The notes: generated by a model not told the origin, from the sequence alone. DNA of 64,000 bases from Candidatus Bathyarchaeota archaeon (GCA_903901015.1 CAIUPH010000066.1:1-64000), one strand, 5' to 3'; shown: positions 8,978 to 17,565, counted from the stretch's first letter. A program made the numbers and translations.

Positions 8978-9229
8978 CTACGTGAAGAGTGAACAGACCT
9001 TGATTATTCCTCGTCCATTTAGGTAGTACCGTTTCTTGCCTTCGCTATCATAGAAGCTTTCTGCAAAACCTTCGGTTTTGTACTTGTCCAGAATGCTTTC
9101 AATCTCGGCTGGGTCTCTTTGCAGAAGCCGTGCTACTTCCTCGCCTCTCCGTGCTAAATCGGCGGCGGTAGCGCACAAGTTGTGGAGTGTCTGCAAGACT
9201 TTATCGGGAAACGGAAGCTCTTCTCTCAT
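8978..9229 (-). CDS. Small winged-helix protein
   Basis: This 83-aa protein appears to be a compact helix-turn-helix: DLARRGEEVARLLQRDPAEIESILDKYKTEG followed by a beta-wing around KKRYYLNGRGI. It sits 7 bp upstream of the half-glycosyltransferase within the minus-strand glycan gene run. A regulator of the operon or a nucleic-acid-binding partner is plausible, but no specific family was recognised. The ATG at 9229 is preceded by a weak purine stretch. Confidence 0.7.
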   Translation of the reverse strand: MREELPFPDKVLQTLHNLCATAADLARRGEEVARLLQRDPAEIESILDKYKTEGFAESFYDSEGKKRYYLNGRGIIKVCSLFT

Positions 9230-9297
9230 TTCTATTGCACCGTGCTACCTGACATTTACGGCGGCTTAGCTAATAAACGCATTCGAACCAGTTTTTC

Positions 9298-10845
9298 CTA
9301 GAAAAGCTGGGATGCACCCTGTAACGCTTTGATTTGGGCAGCGTAACGTTTTGATGCTGCTTCAAGGAGGGCTTTTCGTAGTTTCTCACCCTTTTCCTCT
9401 GAAGCCTTAAGCTGTTTGATGGTGGATGCCAGATTCTTGTCTTTGAGTGAGCTTTGCGCCCAGCTTTCAAAGTCGCCGTTTCCAACGTGGAACTCTACGG
9501 CTTTAACGGGGACTTCTTTGAGGGCTTTGATGAAGCCTTTCAGGCTCCAAGCCATGGTGCCAGTGTAGTATTCTTTTCCTACGTCAGTGTAGAACAGGAA
9601 GGGCTCGTTGGCGGTTAAGACTGCAAGTCTTACTCTGGCTTCAAAATCGTTAAGCAACGTCTGAGCAGCAACGAACGCATCCATGGGTGATTCGTAGGGG
9701 CTAAAGTACGAGTGGACTTCTCCTGGACCGCCTCCTGCCGTGAACATGTAGTAGAGGTGGTCGCTTGTTTGGAAGTCGCGCCACAGCTTTAGGAACTCGG
9801 GGTCTTCGGATTCTTTTACCAATGGTTCCAGCCTGCGCAATGTAGTGTAGTACGCCCACTGCATGATGTTGCCAAGCCACCCAGACTGGTCCCGTTTAAT
9901 GTCAGCCCAAGAAACCGTGCCCTCAGCCTCTGGCACATCAACTTCCCCAGCTGAAGCATGCTTATCCACCACTTCAGAAGGAGTAACCATCTGGAGATGG
10001 TCAAACTTGAGAATTTCATCGGGAAGATGCTGCAGGAAACTGTGGATGCCGGTTTCGGGCCAGTGGTGTTCGCCGAAGGTTTCATAATCGGGGAAGATGC
10101 TGATGCATTCGCCCTTGGTTTCGGATAGCCACTTCGCGTATTTGTCAGCGGTAAGGGGCCATTCGGGCCAAAACCGAGAGGAAAACCGAAAGCCGATGTC
10201 GTCGGTTAACTTGTAGTTGCGTAGGAATACACGGATTTTTTTGGCGCCTTTAGGAGTGTAGATGTAGTTGGGCGATTTTTCTCCAAGAATCTTCTCCACG
10301 CCCTCCGTGTAGATGCCTTTGTAGCCCATGTCCTCGACGGTTTTGGCGATGGTGTTGTTGTAGAGCAACTCGGTGTTCTCAAAAACCTTTGGCGTGTAGC
10401 CCAGTAGGTCCTTGACGGTTTGCTTGTGCATTCTGGCTTGGTCTATGAATTCTTCTTTTTCGGGGTAGAGGCTGGCGATGGAGTGGTAGTAGGTTTGGTT
10501 TAGGAACTCTACGTTTCCCGTAGCTGAGAGCTGACGAAATGATTCAAGCAGGTCTTTGTCGAACATTTCGCATTGCTCGAAGAAAACGCCTGAAACACTA
10601 AACGAGAACTTAGCCTGCTTCTGTTCGTGTTTGCGTTTGTCTATAACGTCTAGAATTATCTGGTTTGAGGGGAAATAGCATTTTCGTGCGGCACGCTTAA
10701 AGATTTCCCTGTCAGCCTCATTGTCAAAGTAGTAATCGAACAATTCAGCCTTAGACAGCCGCCTGAAGATTTTACCTTCCCAGAACAGGTTTCGCCGTAG
10801 CCTATGTGGCTGGTGAACTTCAAAGACAAACACAACATCAGTCAT
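9298..10845 (-). CDS. Glycoside hydrolase family 57 (alpha-amylase-like)
   Basis: This is a GH57 enzyme of about 515 aa. The first conserved region is FEVHQPHRLRRN just after the start, and the region with the acid/base Asp reads FPDYETFGEHHW near residue 270. A GH57-type nucleophile segment is expected near YTEGVEKILGEK. The C-terminal part is helical (LLNDFEARVRLAVLTANEPF). GH57 members hydrolyse or rearrange alpha-1,4-glucans. The track begins at 10872, but MTDVVFVFEVHQ at ATG 10845 puts the catalytic barrel at the N-terminus as usual. With the GT4 and half-GT genes downstream on the same strand, it likely belongs to glycogen or starch turnover. Confidence 0.85.
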   Translation of the reverse strand: MTDVVFVFEVHQPHRLRRNLFWEGKIFRRLSKAELFDYYFDNEADREIFKRAARKCYFPSNQIILDVIDKRKHEQKQAKFSFSVSGVFFEQCEMFDKDLLESFRQLSATGNVEFLNQTYYHSIASLYPEKEEFIDQARMHKQTVKDLLGYTPKVFENTELLYNNTIAKTVEDMGYKGIYTEGVEKILGEKSPNYIYTPKGAKKIRVFLRNYKLTDDIGFRFSSRFWPEWPLTADKYAKWLSETKGECISIFPDYETFGEHHWPETGIHSFLQHLPDEILKFDHLQMVTPSEVVDKHASAGEVDVPEAEGTVSWADIKRDQSGWLGNIMQWAYYTTLRRLEPLVKESEDPEFLKLWRDFQTSDHLYYMFTAGGGPGEVHSYFSPYESPMDAFVAAQTLLNDFEARVRLAVLTANEPFLFYTDVGKEYYTGTMAWSLKGFIKALKEVPVKAVEFHVGNGDFESWAQSSLKDKNLASTIKQLKASEEKGEKLRKALLEAASKRYAAQIKALQGASQLF

Positions 10846-11006
10846 AACACATGTGCCTCTAAACCAAAACATATCTGAAGCTACAGTTATTTCTAACTTA
10901 CCCTCAACCCCGTCTGCTCAGAAACCGCAGAGATTAAATTTTGCAGAGCATATTGAAAAAAGCTTTAATGCAGTTACATAACAAAGGTGTATCGCGGTAG
11001 AGAAGG

Positions 11007-11307
11007 GTGTCTGAGGGTAAAGAAGAAATCTACTCAATCATGTTTTGCTCTCTTAAGCATCCTATCCGCCGCAAGGTGCTTTGGATTTTAGCTGATAAGC
11101 CTTTGTCTTTTTCTGAAATGCTCGATTTACTCGGGGGTATCCATCTCAAACTTAACTTATCACCTTGAAAGCCTTGGTGAATTGGTAACTAAAAACGAGA
11201 ACGGCACCTATCGGCTGTCGACTTTTGGTTTGGCGTCGGTTAGCACCATGAAAATCGTGGAGGAAGCACCGTCGTCAACGTATCCAACGACAAAGCAGTT
11301 GAAATAG
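11007..11307 (+). pseudogene. ArsR-like HTH regulator, frameshifted
   Basis: From GTG 11007 the frame encodes EEIYSIMFCSLKHPIRRKVL, the start of an ArsR-like winged helix common in this lineage. The frame stops at TGA 11166. If one G is removed from the GGGGG run at 11133-11137, translation continues as a normal winged helix (SNLTYHLESLGELVTKNENG, then YRLSTFGLASVSTMKIVEEA) until TAG 11305. The gene is therefore broken by one inserted base, or the run carries a sequencing error. Beyond VEEAP the usual C-terminal domain is missing and unrelated sequence takes over. Confidence 0.8.
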
Positions 11308-11552
11308 CAACGAACGCACTGGACAGCTACAGCTTCTCCGTCAACGGCACCACCATCTCCCACTTCAACGTGCTACCGCAAGCTACCACGGTTGTTTTTC
11401 ATCCGAACACCAAAAACGGGTTGGCGCTGTACCCTCAGTACACGGTTACGTTTTACCTCGACAAGGTTTACGGGGGTAACGTGAACAGCATCTCGGTTGA
11501 AGTATTGGCAGATGAGGGCGACGTGACGCAGATAAAAACGCAGAACAGCTAA
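11259..11552 (+). pseudogene. Fragment of a secreted beta-rich protein
   Basis: In the third frame an open stretch encodes GSTVVNVSNDKAVEIATNAL, then SYSFSVNGTTISHFNVLPQ and a beta-rich end with YPQYTVTFYLDKVY. It has no start codon of its own. It resembles the middle of secreted PepSY-like domain proteins, but this is a weak match. The frame runs directly out of the broken HTH gene near 11260, which suggests a deletion joined two genes. The ORF track lists only the last 60 codons (11370-11552). Confidence 0.55.
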
Positions 11553-11666
11553 CCGAATTAATTTTTCAGCTTCTAAATAGAGGGGGAGGTGACAGTGAGC
11601 AACAGGTTTTTACATTAAACTTGCTAAAGGTTCTAAAAACTCTGAAAACTTGGAATCTGGGAAAAA

Positions 11667-11675
11667 TCTTATATG
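11667..11675 (+). promoter_or_regulatory. TATA box for membrane-anchored cyclophilin
   Basis: TCTTATATG lies 23-31 nt before the ATG at 11698. This spacing suggests a very short or absent leader. Confidence 0.5.
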
Positions 11676-11697
11676 AAAAGCCGTTGACTACTCACAC

Positions 11698-12369
11698 ATG
11701 TCTCCAAATAAGAATACTAACCGCTCCAAGAAAAAATCCAACAAAACACTATTCCTCGCAATCGGCATAGTCGCTATCATCCTCGTCGGCGTTGCCGCTT
11801 ACGTTTTGGGTGGGCAACCAGGTAGTCCCGCGAGTACAGTGACTCCTTCACCAACTCCGTCGCCAGTCCCCTCGCCAAATGCCTCACCGACTCGGGTTCT
11901 GCTCCAAACCACAGCTGGAAACATAACACTCGAATTACGAACAGATAAACCCATAACAACAACCAACTTCGTAAACCTCATTAAAGAAGGACTGTACGAT
12001 GGCACTATTTTCCACCGCGTCATGACGGGCTTCATGATTCAAGGCGGGAAAAACGACAGCGCAACTGTTGCAACAATCCCTGACGAAATCGGCACCAACA
12101 ATCGCAACACAGCATACACCATTGCCATGGCTAAAACCAGCGCCCCCAACTCAGCCACAAGCCAATTCTTCATAAACGTTGCAGACAATGGGCAAAAGTG
12201 CGCGCCGAGCTTCGATGCAACCTACACCGTGTTTGGACAAATCATATCAGGAAAAGACGTGGTGGATGCAATTGCTAACGCGTCAGCTACAGCAAATCCG
12301 TACAATCCCAGTGAAATAAGTGTTCCAGTGCACCCCGTAACCGTCATAAAAGCCACAGTTCTGACTTAA
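11698..12369 (+). CDS. Membrane-anchored cyclophilin-type peptidyl-prolyl isomerase
   Basis: This 223-aa protein has a Lys/Asn-rich N-terminus and a transmembrane or signal-anchor segment (LFLAIGIVAIILVGVAAYVL, about residues 19-38). A Pro/Ser/Thr linker leads to a cyclophilin domain from about residue 66. The active-site segment is FHRVMTGFMIQGG, and SQFFINVADN follows. It would catalyse cis-trans isomerisation of X-Pro bonds in exported proteins. The domain is close to that of the next gene, so the pair looks like a tandem duplication in which one copy gained an export signal. Confidence 0.9.
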   Translation: MSPNKNTNRSKKKSNKTLFLAIGIVAIILVGVAAYVLGGQPGSPASTVTPSPTPSPVPSPNASPTRVLLQTTAGNITLELRTDKPITTTNFVNLIKEGLYDGTIFHRVMTGFMIQGGKNDSATVATIPDEIGTNNRNTAYTIAMAKTSAPNSATSQFFINVADNGQKCAPSFDATYTVFGQIISGKDVVDAIANASATANPYNPSEISVPVHPVTVIKATVLT

Positions 12370-12483
12370 GCAAGATTGAAAAATCGGATTGGCTGCTCTA
12401 TTTTTCTTTCTTTCTAATTAGCGGCAGTTCCACCTGCAATAGCCATAATAGCCAAGGTTCCAATTGATATTCGGGATTAAACT

Positions 12484-12969
12484 ATGTCAAAACAACCAGC
12501 AAGTCAACCTGAAACCAAAGTCCTATTACACACTAGCATGGGTGACATAACCATTGCATTACGCAGTGATATGCCCATAACCACTGGCAACTTCAAAAAA
12601 CTGGTAGAGAAAGGAACCTTCAACGGCACCATCTTCCACCGAGTCATACCCGGATTTATGATTCAAGGCGGCGACCCAACAGGAACCGGCTACGGAGACC
12701 CATCCATACCCGAAATAAAAGATGAGTTCACACGCACCAACCGCAACGACAAAGGCACAATCGCTATGGCGAATGCAGGTCCAAACACAGGCAGCAGCCA
12801 ATTTTTCATAAACCAAGCCAACAACAATTTCCTTGACGATAAGCATCCTGCGTTTGGAAAAGTCACAGCTGGAATGGACGTGGTGGACAAAATCGCTAAA
12901 GTGCCAAGAAACTCAAACGATAAACCGAAAACAAACGTAACGATAATCAGCGCGTCAATAGTGCCTTAA
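12484..12969 (+). CDS. Cytosolic cyclophilin-type peptidyl-prolyl isomerase
   Basis: This is a 161-aa single-domain cyclophilin without a signal. The motif FHRVIPGFMIQGGDPTGTG is complete, including the catalytic Arg, and GSSQFFINQANNNFLD is the standard substrate-groove strand. The ATG at 12484 is followed directly by a short polar lead and then the domain. It is a close paralogue of the membrane-anchored gene 114 bp upstream. Its protein-folding role should be cytosolic. Confidence 0.93.
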   Translation: MSKQPASQPETKVLLHTSMGDITIALRSDMPITTGNFKKLVEKGTFNGTIFHRVIPGFMIQGGDPTGTGYGDPSIPEIKDEFTRTNRNDKGTIAMANAGPNTGSSQFFINQANNNFLDDKHPAFGKVTAGMDVVDKIAKVPRNSNDKPKTNVTIISASIVP

Positions 12970-12998
12970 GCAAAAACAAAAAAATAAAAAAAGTTAGC

Positions 12999-13202
12999 CT
13001 ATTTTTCTTTCTTTTCTTCTTTAGGTTTAGGCTTAGAGCCGATTTCTACGACTTGGATGCCTATCTGGTATCTTTTTCCGCCAGCCACCATCTTGCCCGT
13101 TCCATAGTACCCTTTGCTGCCTGTTTTGAAGTCTTTCTTGTCAAGGATGAAATTCTGTTTATCGCCACATAGTTGAATGGCTGCCATATTTACGTCGCTC
13201 AT
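12999..13202 (-). CDS. Small basic hypothetical protein
   Basis: This 67-aa protein begins MSDVNMAAIQLCGDKQNF and has a Gly/Tyr-rich middle (KGYYGTGKMVAGGKRYQIG) and a Lys/Glu-rich tail. It looks like a compact beta-strand protein with a charged tail. I do not recognise the family. AGGTGA lies 9 nt before ATG 13202, so I prefer that over the track's TTG at 13208. It converges on the cytosolic cyclophilin. Confidence 0.7.
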   Translation of the reverse strand: MSDVNMAAIQLCGDKQNFILDKKDFKTGSKGYYGTGKMVAGGKRYQIGIQVVEIGSKPKPKEEKKEK

Positions 13203-13291
13203 TTTCAAAGTTCACCTAAACGTTACTTCTTATTCAGTAGGCGTTGCTTTTCACCTTTTCGCTATTCCAAGCAGTCGTTTTGAGTTCGGGG

Positions 13292-13753
13292 TTACTTTTT
13301 TATTTTCATTAAACCCAAATCCACGGCTACCATGAAAATGAAGGGCAATGCAAGGTAGAAAAACGCGAAGAACACATTCCCGAATAGCATGTTGGATGGC
13401 TGCGAGAGAAAAATAGGGTTCGACAAGTCCAATCCGACAAGATGGAAAAGACCCAGCAAAGCTGAACCCGTGAGGGTTAAAGCTAAACTTACTAAGAATT
13501 GAACGGTGAGTCTTCTTTCTTTTCCGAACATGAAAATAGAGATTAGGGAAGATAAAACGAACATCCAGGCGAATGAACAAATGAAAATCGGTACGTTAGC
13601 GTTGGAGTTTATCCATGAAGCTAAAAGTGGAGCTGAACTGCCTACAGAGGATGCTACGGTGGTTAGGGCGGTTTGGGTGAAAATTTGGTAACTAACCATT
13701 AAAAGCCAAGCGAGAAACAGGTAGGTTATTTTCAGCGGAATAGATCTCGCCAT
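13292..13753 (-). CDS. Four-helix integral membrane protein
   Basis: This protein of about 153 aa has four predicted membrane helices: YLFLAWLLMVSYQIF near the start, FICSFAWMFVLSSLISIFMF, FLVSLALTLTGSALLGLFHL, and a C-terminal FFAFFYLALPFIFMVAVDLG. The start MARSIPLK at 13753 has GGTGA just upstream and is preferred to the track start. No family is recognised. Confidence 0.7.
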   Translation of the reverse strand: MARSIPLKITYLFLAWLLMVSYQIFTQTALTTVASSVGSSAPLLASWINSNANVPIFICSFAWMFVLSSLISIFMFGKERRLTVQFLVSLALTLTGSALLGLFHLVGLDLSNPIFLSQPSNMLFGNVFFAFFYLALPFIFMVAVDLGLMKIKK

Positions 13754-13903
13754 ACATTTCACCCAGCACAACTAGCATGGACTTGTTTTATAACAGTTCC
13801 CGTTCAAGCTGGTTCATTCAGCCGAGCCTCTCTTTCGGTGCTTTTTCGGGAAAAGCTTTTAACGCTGTACGGTCAGTTCAGATTCCATAAACAAGTGAGC
13901 ACC

Positions 13904-14254
13904 ATGCTTAAACCTGAAAAAATCATCGGTTACAGCCTACTAATCTTAGGCGTCATTTTGCTGCTTTTCTCAATCTATGAAATGGTAAACGTTTACACAG
14001 GAGCCACTGCAGCGCCAAACCTCTTCCATCTCTCAGACGTTTCGATGCCCACAGGCGAAAATGAAACGAACGTAACCTTGATTCAGGGTGCCCAGTTAAG
14101 TCAGGTGCCTAACTTGTTCGCTTGGTTTATCCTGATGGGGTTTGTTATGTTTGCAGCTGGAAAAATCGCTTCTATTGGCGTGAACATGATTAAAGACGTC
14201 AAAGTGGAAATCAAAGAAGCCGTTCAAGTTCCAAAAGAAATGGGCAAGCAGTAA
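13904..14254 (+). CDS. Two-helix membrane protein, paralogue A
   Basis: This protein of about 116 aa has two membrane helices (IIGYSLLILGVILLLFSIYE and LFAWFILMGFVMFAAGKIA). An extracytoplasmic loop of about 45 residues separates them, and the tail is charged. ATG 13904 gives MLKPEKII; GTG 13895 is possible. The next gene shares the plan and local sequence (GKIASIGVNMIKD here, TKFASLGMDMLKG there), so the two are tandem paralogues. Function is unknown. Confidence 0.7.
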   Translation: MLKPEKIIGYSLLILGVILLLFSIYEMVNVYTGATAAPNLFHLSDVSMPTGENETNVTLIQGAQLSQVPNLFAWFILMGFVMFAAGKIASIGVNMIKDVKVEIKEAVQVPKEMGKQ

Positions 14255-14284
14255 CCCATAAACTGAACAGAAGCTGAGAATGCT

Positions 14285-14701
14285 ATGGACGCTACCATGT
14301 ACATTAAAATTGTTCTAGATGTCCTGGTAGCTGTAGTCATAACCGTAGTTTTGGTCTTCTTGGCGCGGCATGCACGAAAAGAGCAGACTTTCGTCGGATA
14401 CAAGGACAGGTCAACTGATGAAAAATACGTTGGGTACGGGCTTTTTGCGGTGGGCGTAATTTTGATTCTTGTATCGGCTTTTGAGTTGTTTCTGCTCTTA
14501 AACGGCGGGACATATTCTCGAACAGCCTTCAACTTATCCAGCATTTCAATAGGTGGACAGGTGATTTCTGGGCAGGTTTTGAGTTTAAGTTTAGCGGTTG
14601 ATTTCTGGCTTACAATCCTTGGCTATGGGGGAACAAAATTTGCTTCGCTTGGAATGGACATGCTGAAGGGCAAAACGGCAAAAGTGCAGTTCAAAAACTG
14701 A
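14285..14701 (+). CDS. Three-helix membrane protein, paralogue B
   Basis: This 138-aa protein has one extra N-terminal helix (IVLDVLVAVVITVVLVFLA) ahead of the two helices shared with its upstream neighbour. The shared part reads YVGYGLFAVGVILILVSAFE and ends TKFASLGMDMLKG. The two genes are 30 bp apart and probably cotranscribed. They could form a hetero-oligomer in the membrane, but this is inference. No family is recognised. Confidence 0.7.
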   Translation: MDATMYIKIVLDVLVAVVITVVLVFLARHARKEQTFVGYKDRSTDEKYVGYGLFAVGVILILVSAFELFLLLNGGTYSRTAFNLSSISIGGQVISGQVLSLSLAVDFWLTILGYGGTKFASLGMDMLKGKTAKVQFKN

Positions 14702-14720
14702 AAAACCTCGCTGTAGTGAT

Positions 14721-14751
14721 GCTAAGTCCTAAACCAAACAAGACAACTGGC
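14721..14751 (-). pseudogene. Degenerate tRNA-Gly 5'-half-like fragment
   Basis: GCTAAGTCCTAAACC and the bases after it match the anticodon-stem, D-arm and acceptor part of the intact tRNA-Gly at 21.3 kb at about 25 of 31 positions. The piece lies 215 bp left of the attL repeat and is not in the right order to form a tRNA with it. It may be debris of an earlier integration or a decayed gene copy. Confidence 0.35.
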
Positions 14752-14965
14752 TTTATTGGCAAAAAGGGCATCATCTGCAGGAACTGTTTTTTTCTTTAGT
14801 AGAAGATAATGGCCCCCCTTTTACTCATCATCTACCAGCAGGCTTTTTGAGCAATTGCATTTTTGTGTCTGCCTCTGCTATGGGTTGCAGGCTGGTTGTG
14901 GAGACTTCTACAAGTAGTGCCGAGAACAAAATATACAGAGTTTCCTAAAGCAAAAGTAAAAGTGA

Positions 14966-15011
14966 TTGGTGCGGTCGCCGGGATTTGAACCCGGGATCAT
15001 TAGCTTGGAAG
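14966..15011. repeat. attL: tRNA-Gly 3'-half direct repeat
   Basis: This 46-bp copy is identical to 21289-21334. It begins TTGGTGCGGTCGCC and ends TAGCTTGGAAG. It covers the T-arm, acceptor 3' strand, encoded CCA and the 3' side of the anticodon arm. It is the displaced chromosomal 3' end of the tRNA. Confidence 0.92.
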
Positions 15012-15872
15012 AGCAATATTAAGCAAGAAGTAGATTGGAAAGACTTTCACAGTTGGATGCTGAAGACTTGCCGACCAGAACATTGCAGAGTTGTAGTTAC
15101 GCAAGCCAAGAAATACTGCCTATGTTTACTGAATCATGACTTCAGTGAAATAACTATCCTAAAAGAAACGACAAGACCGAACGCAATGAAATCTCTCTCG
15201 GCACTTTCAAAATACCTTGGTATGCATGAAGATTTCAAGTTGCTTGTCAAGAATTACAGTTTGAAGTGGACAGGTAGAAGTGCTGAAGATTTAATTGTTG
15301 ACAGAATTACTAAAGTTCAAAATTCAAATGAAATCTTTGAATGGATAAAACAAGTCAAGCATATTAGACCTGAATTGTGTGAGTTTATGGATTTTATGGC
15401 TATTACTGGATTAAGATTAGTTGAGGCGGTAGCCAGTTATAATCTGATAATTAAGCTAAGCAGAGAAGACAGATTAAACGAGTATTATGTCTATGAAAAA
15501 GGAGTTCTTGAGCATTTTAGGTTCAAAGAGGTTTTCTTTAGAAAAAGCAAAAAAGCTTTCCTCAGTTTTGTCTCAATAGATATGGTGCATAAAATTGGTG
15601 AGAAAAAACCATTTTCAAGTTGTTTTTATGTTCAAAATCTAATCAGAAACAAAGGTAAAGGATTAAAACTACACTTTGGAGACATAAGAGAAGTCAATGG
15701 AACATTGCTTACTAAATATCTGAAAGACAATGAAATCGACTTTTTACATGGTAGAGTAACGAGCAGTGTATTTATGAAAAATTACTTTAACCCTTCATTA
15801 ATTAGTGATTTGAAAGTGAGAGCCTTCAAAGCTTCTGACGAAATAGAAGCTAAAATTCAAGGAAATAGCTAA
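14985..15872 (+). CDS. int: Tyrosine integrase, C-terminal portion (intC)
   Basis: This is the catalytic part of an archaeal tyrosine recombinase. Visible residues in track numbering are Arg144 in TGLRLVEA, Arg235 in HFGDIREVNG, the box LHGRVTSSVF (residues 254-263) and the likely nucleophile Tyr267 in KNYFNP. This HGR/NY pattern is typical of archaeal integrases rather than the bacterial LxHxxR form. The listed TTG start lies inside attL, and the first nine codons are tRNA-derived (LNPGSLAWK). The true N-terminus is the intN ORF at 21053, in the same frame across the repeat. In the integrated state this piece has no obvious promoter and is probably silent. Excision would restore about 380 codons. 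Confidence 0.88.
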   Translation: MNPGSLAWKSNIKQEVDWKDFHSWMLKTCRPEHCRVVVTQAKKYCLCLLNHDFSEITILKETTRPNAMKSLSALSKYLGMHEDFKLLVKNYSLKWTGRSAEDLIVDRITKVQNSNEIFEWIKQVKHIRPELCEFMDFMAITGLRLVEAVASYNLIIKLSREDRLNEYYVYEKGVLEHFRFKEVFFRKSKKAFLSFVSIDMVHKIGEKKPFSSCFYVQNLIRNKGKGLKLHFGDIREVNGTLLTKYLKDNEIDFLHGRVTSSVFMKNYFNPSLISDLKVRAFKASDEIEAKIQGNS

Positions 15873-15950
15873 ACAGTTGACTGTGATTTTGGTTGAAAAT
15901 GCATAAATATTCACACTAATTTTATATTCATCTCAAAATAGGTGTATTAA

Positions 15951-16139
15951 TTGGACAATCATCTAAAAGTAAATGTGCGAAAAAAAGAGATTTGGGTGCT
16001 ATGCAAAGAATATCAAAAGTTCACCCGAGAAGGCGGACAAATGACTCCAACGGAATGGAACCAGCAAAATTTAAAAAATTCTCACCAAAAAAATAGGGAA
16101 AAAAGTGAAAAATACCCCTGTTGGTTTAGCGAGTCCTAA
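15951..16139 (+). CDS. Small polar protein of the integrated element
   Basis: This 62-aa ORF begins at TTG 15951, with AGGTG about 9 nt upstream and a TATA-like TTTATATTC before that. It is Lys/Gln/Asn-rich with no hydrophobic segment (KVNVRKKEIWVLCKEYQKFT). It may be a small DNA-binding or regulatory protein, but no motif is recognisable. It could be spurious. Confidence 0.45.
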   Translation: MDNHLKVNVRKKEIWVLCKEYQKFTREGGQMTPTEWNQQNLKNSHQKNREKSEKYPCWFSES

Positions 16140-16245
16140 GCCTAAAACTTCTTACGATACTTACGATAGTCACTATTTATCTATCCTCTATTTTTTTTAA
16201 AAATTACATTTCTTCTAATATCTTAAGCAGCGTAAGTCGCGTAAG

Positions 16246-17565
16246 CTAGTTGAGTCTCTCAATTTTGCGGTTTTTCTTTTCGCCGAACCTACGGATTTGT
16301 TTTTTGCTTTCTAAGGTTTCAGCAATTTTGCGGGCTGTGGCTATAGAACAAGGTGCAGACTTACATAGTGAACCATAGAATTCATTTATGTCAACAGCTT
16401 TGGCGATTTCAAGAATTTCGAGCGCGAGGTGTTCTTTATCGTTTGTGTCGGCGAGATTCCATCTTTCCACAAAGAAATCAAGCATTGATGTCCAAAGTTC
16501 TTTTAACAATTCAAATGCATACTCAACATCTCTTGGTTCAACTTTACTGCGTTCATCAAGCCATGCATGATGTGTCGCGAGCTTAACCATTAGCAAATCT
16601 CTTCTTATTGTGAAACTTTTAAGTCTGTTAACGTATTCAGCGCCTGCACCGAGAAGTATTTCATCTAAAGCCTCCGCCTTTGAACAAATTAACTTCTTAG
16701 TTTCTTCACTGTAGAGGAATTTGTCGATTAGCGGTTTCTTTTTTAAGATTGCCACCAGAGATTGAATATTCGATGATTCATCGATTTCTTCTCCAAGGTT
16801 TGAGATTATCTCGGTTCTGAGAGTTTGATATTCCGAAAAAGCAAAGACCTTGAAAACAGGAATGAATCGTTGTATGAGTCCGCTTCGGGTGACTAAAGTG
16901 CTTATGTTAGCAGGTGGAACAGTCCATAGTGACAGTACGGTTTTGCTTTTGAATTCTGGAATTTCTCCGTCTTTGAGTCGTCTGCTCATTCTGTTGTTTG
17001 TGTCTTGACTTTCGCAAATGTTTCTTAGCAGGTCATTACCCCATTGGTCGGGTTTGCATTCAAGTAGAGAACCTGCTTCTGAGACAGAGAGATAATCCAC
17101 GAGTTCCAAGTCACCTTTCACGGATACTTCTGTTGAGACTTTTTTTCCAGTATCGGGGTTTTCTACCGTTTCTGTTTTTAGCCCGCCCAATGCGCCTGGA
17201 CTTGTTAGCATGCTTCTGCGTTTGACAACATATTTGGGGAAAATACTTGCAACAACTGTCTCAGCAAATTCCATGGCTGGTTTTTTACCCGTGCCTGAAT
17301 CTTGAATTACTAAGAGGCTTGTTCTTAAATCGATATACTCTGCACCATAGTATATTTTCGTTTCCCGAAGAATTATCCCTATCACATTATGCATCGCTGG
17401 CAATGAAAGATGCGAATTCTGTTTACATTTTACAGAGAATCGGTTTTTCCATTGTTCAATGAATTCATCTGCTTTGGAGCCACTAAATGCATTTAGTGAT
17501 GCTTTGTTAGGCGCATCAAGTTTGATTTCAGCAAGACACAACAGACTCTCTAATGTTTCCGACAT
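16246..17565 (-). CDS. AAA+/helicase-like protein of the element
   Basis: This protein of about 439 aa is probably the element's replication ATPase. SLLVIQDSGTGKKPAMEF near residue 88 is a Walker A-like loop with Lys in place of the usual final Ser/Thr. DYLSVSEAGSLLE near residue 165 occupies the Walker B or sensor position, and NRMSRRLKDGEIPEF with SLWTVPPAN resembles the arrangement in DUF3987/MCM-like phage helicases. The C-terminal 60 residues form a winged helix. The track start (17604) is replaced by ATG 17565, which has AAGGAGAGGAG directly upstream. It overlaps the upstream 69-aa gene by 38 bp. The degenerate P-loop leaves ATPase activity unproven. Confidence 0.65.
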   Translation of the reverse strand: MSETLESLLCLAEIKLDAPNKASLNAFSGSKADEFIEQWKNRFSVKCKQNSHLSLPAMHNVIGIILRETKIYYGAEYIDLRTSLLVIQDSGTGKKPAMEFAETVVASIFPKYVVKRRSMLTSPGALGGLKTETVENPDTGKKVSTEVSVKGDLELVDYLSVSEAGSLLECKPDQWGNDLLRNICESQDTNNRMSRRLKDGEIPEFKSKTVLSLWTVPPANISTLVTRSGLIQRFIPVFKVFAFSEYQTLRTEIISNLGEEIDESSNIQSLVAILKKKPLIDKFLYSEETKKLICSKAEALDEILLGAGAEYVNRLKSFTIRRDLLMVKLATHHAWLDERSKVEPRDVEYAFELLKELWTSMLDFFVERWNLADTNDKEHLALEILEIAKAVDINEFYGSLCKSAPCSIATARKIAETLESKKQIRRFGEKKNRKIERLN

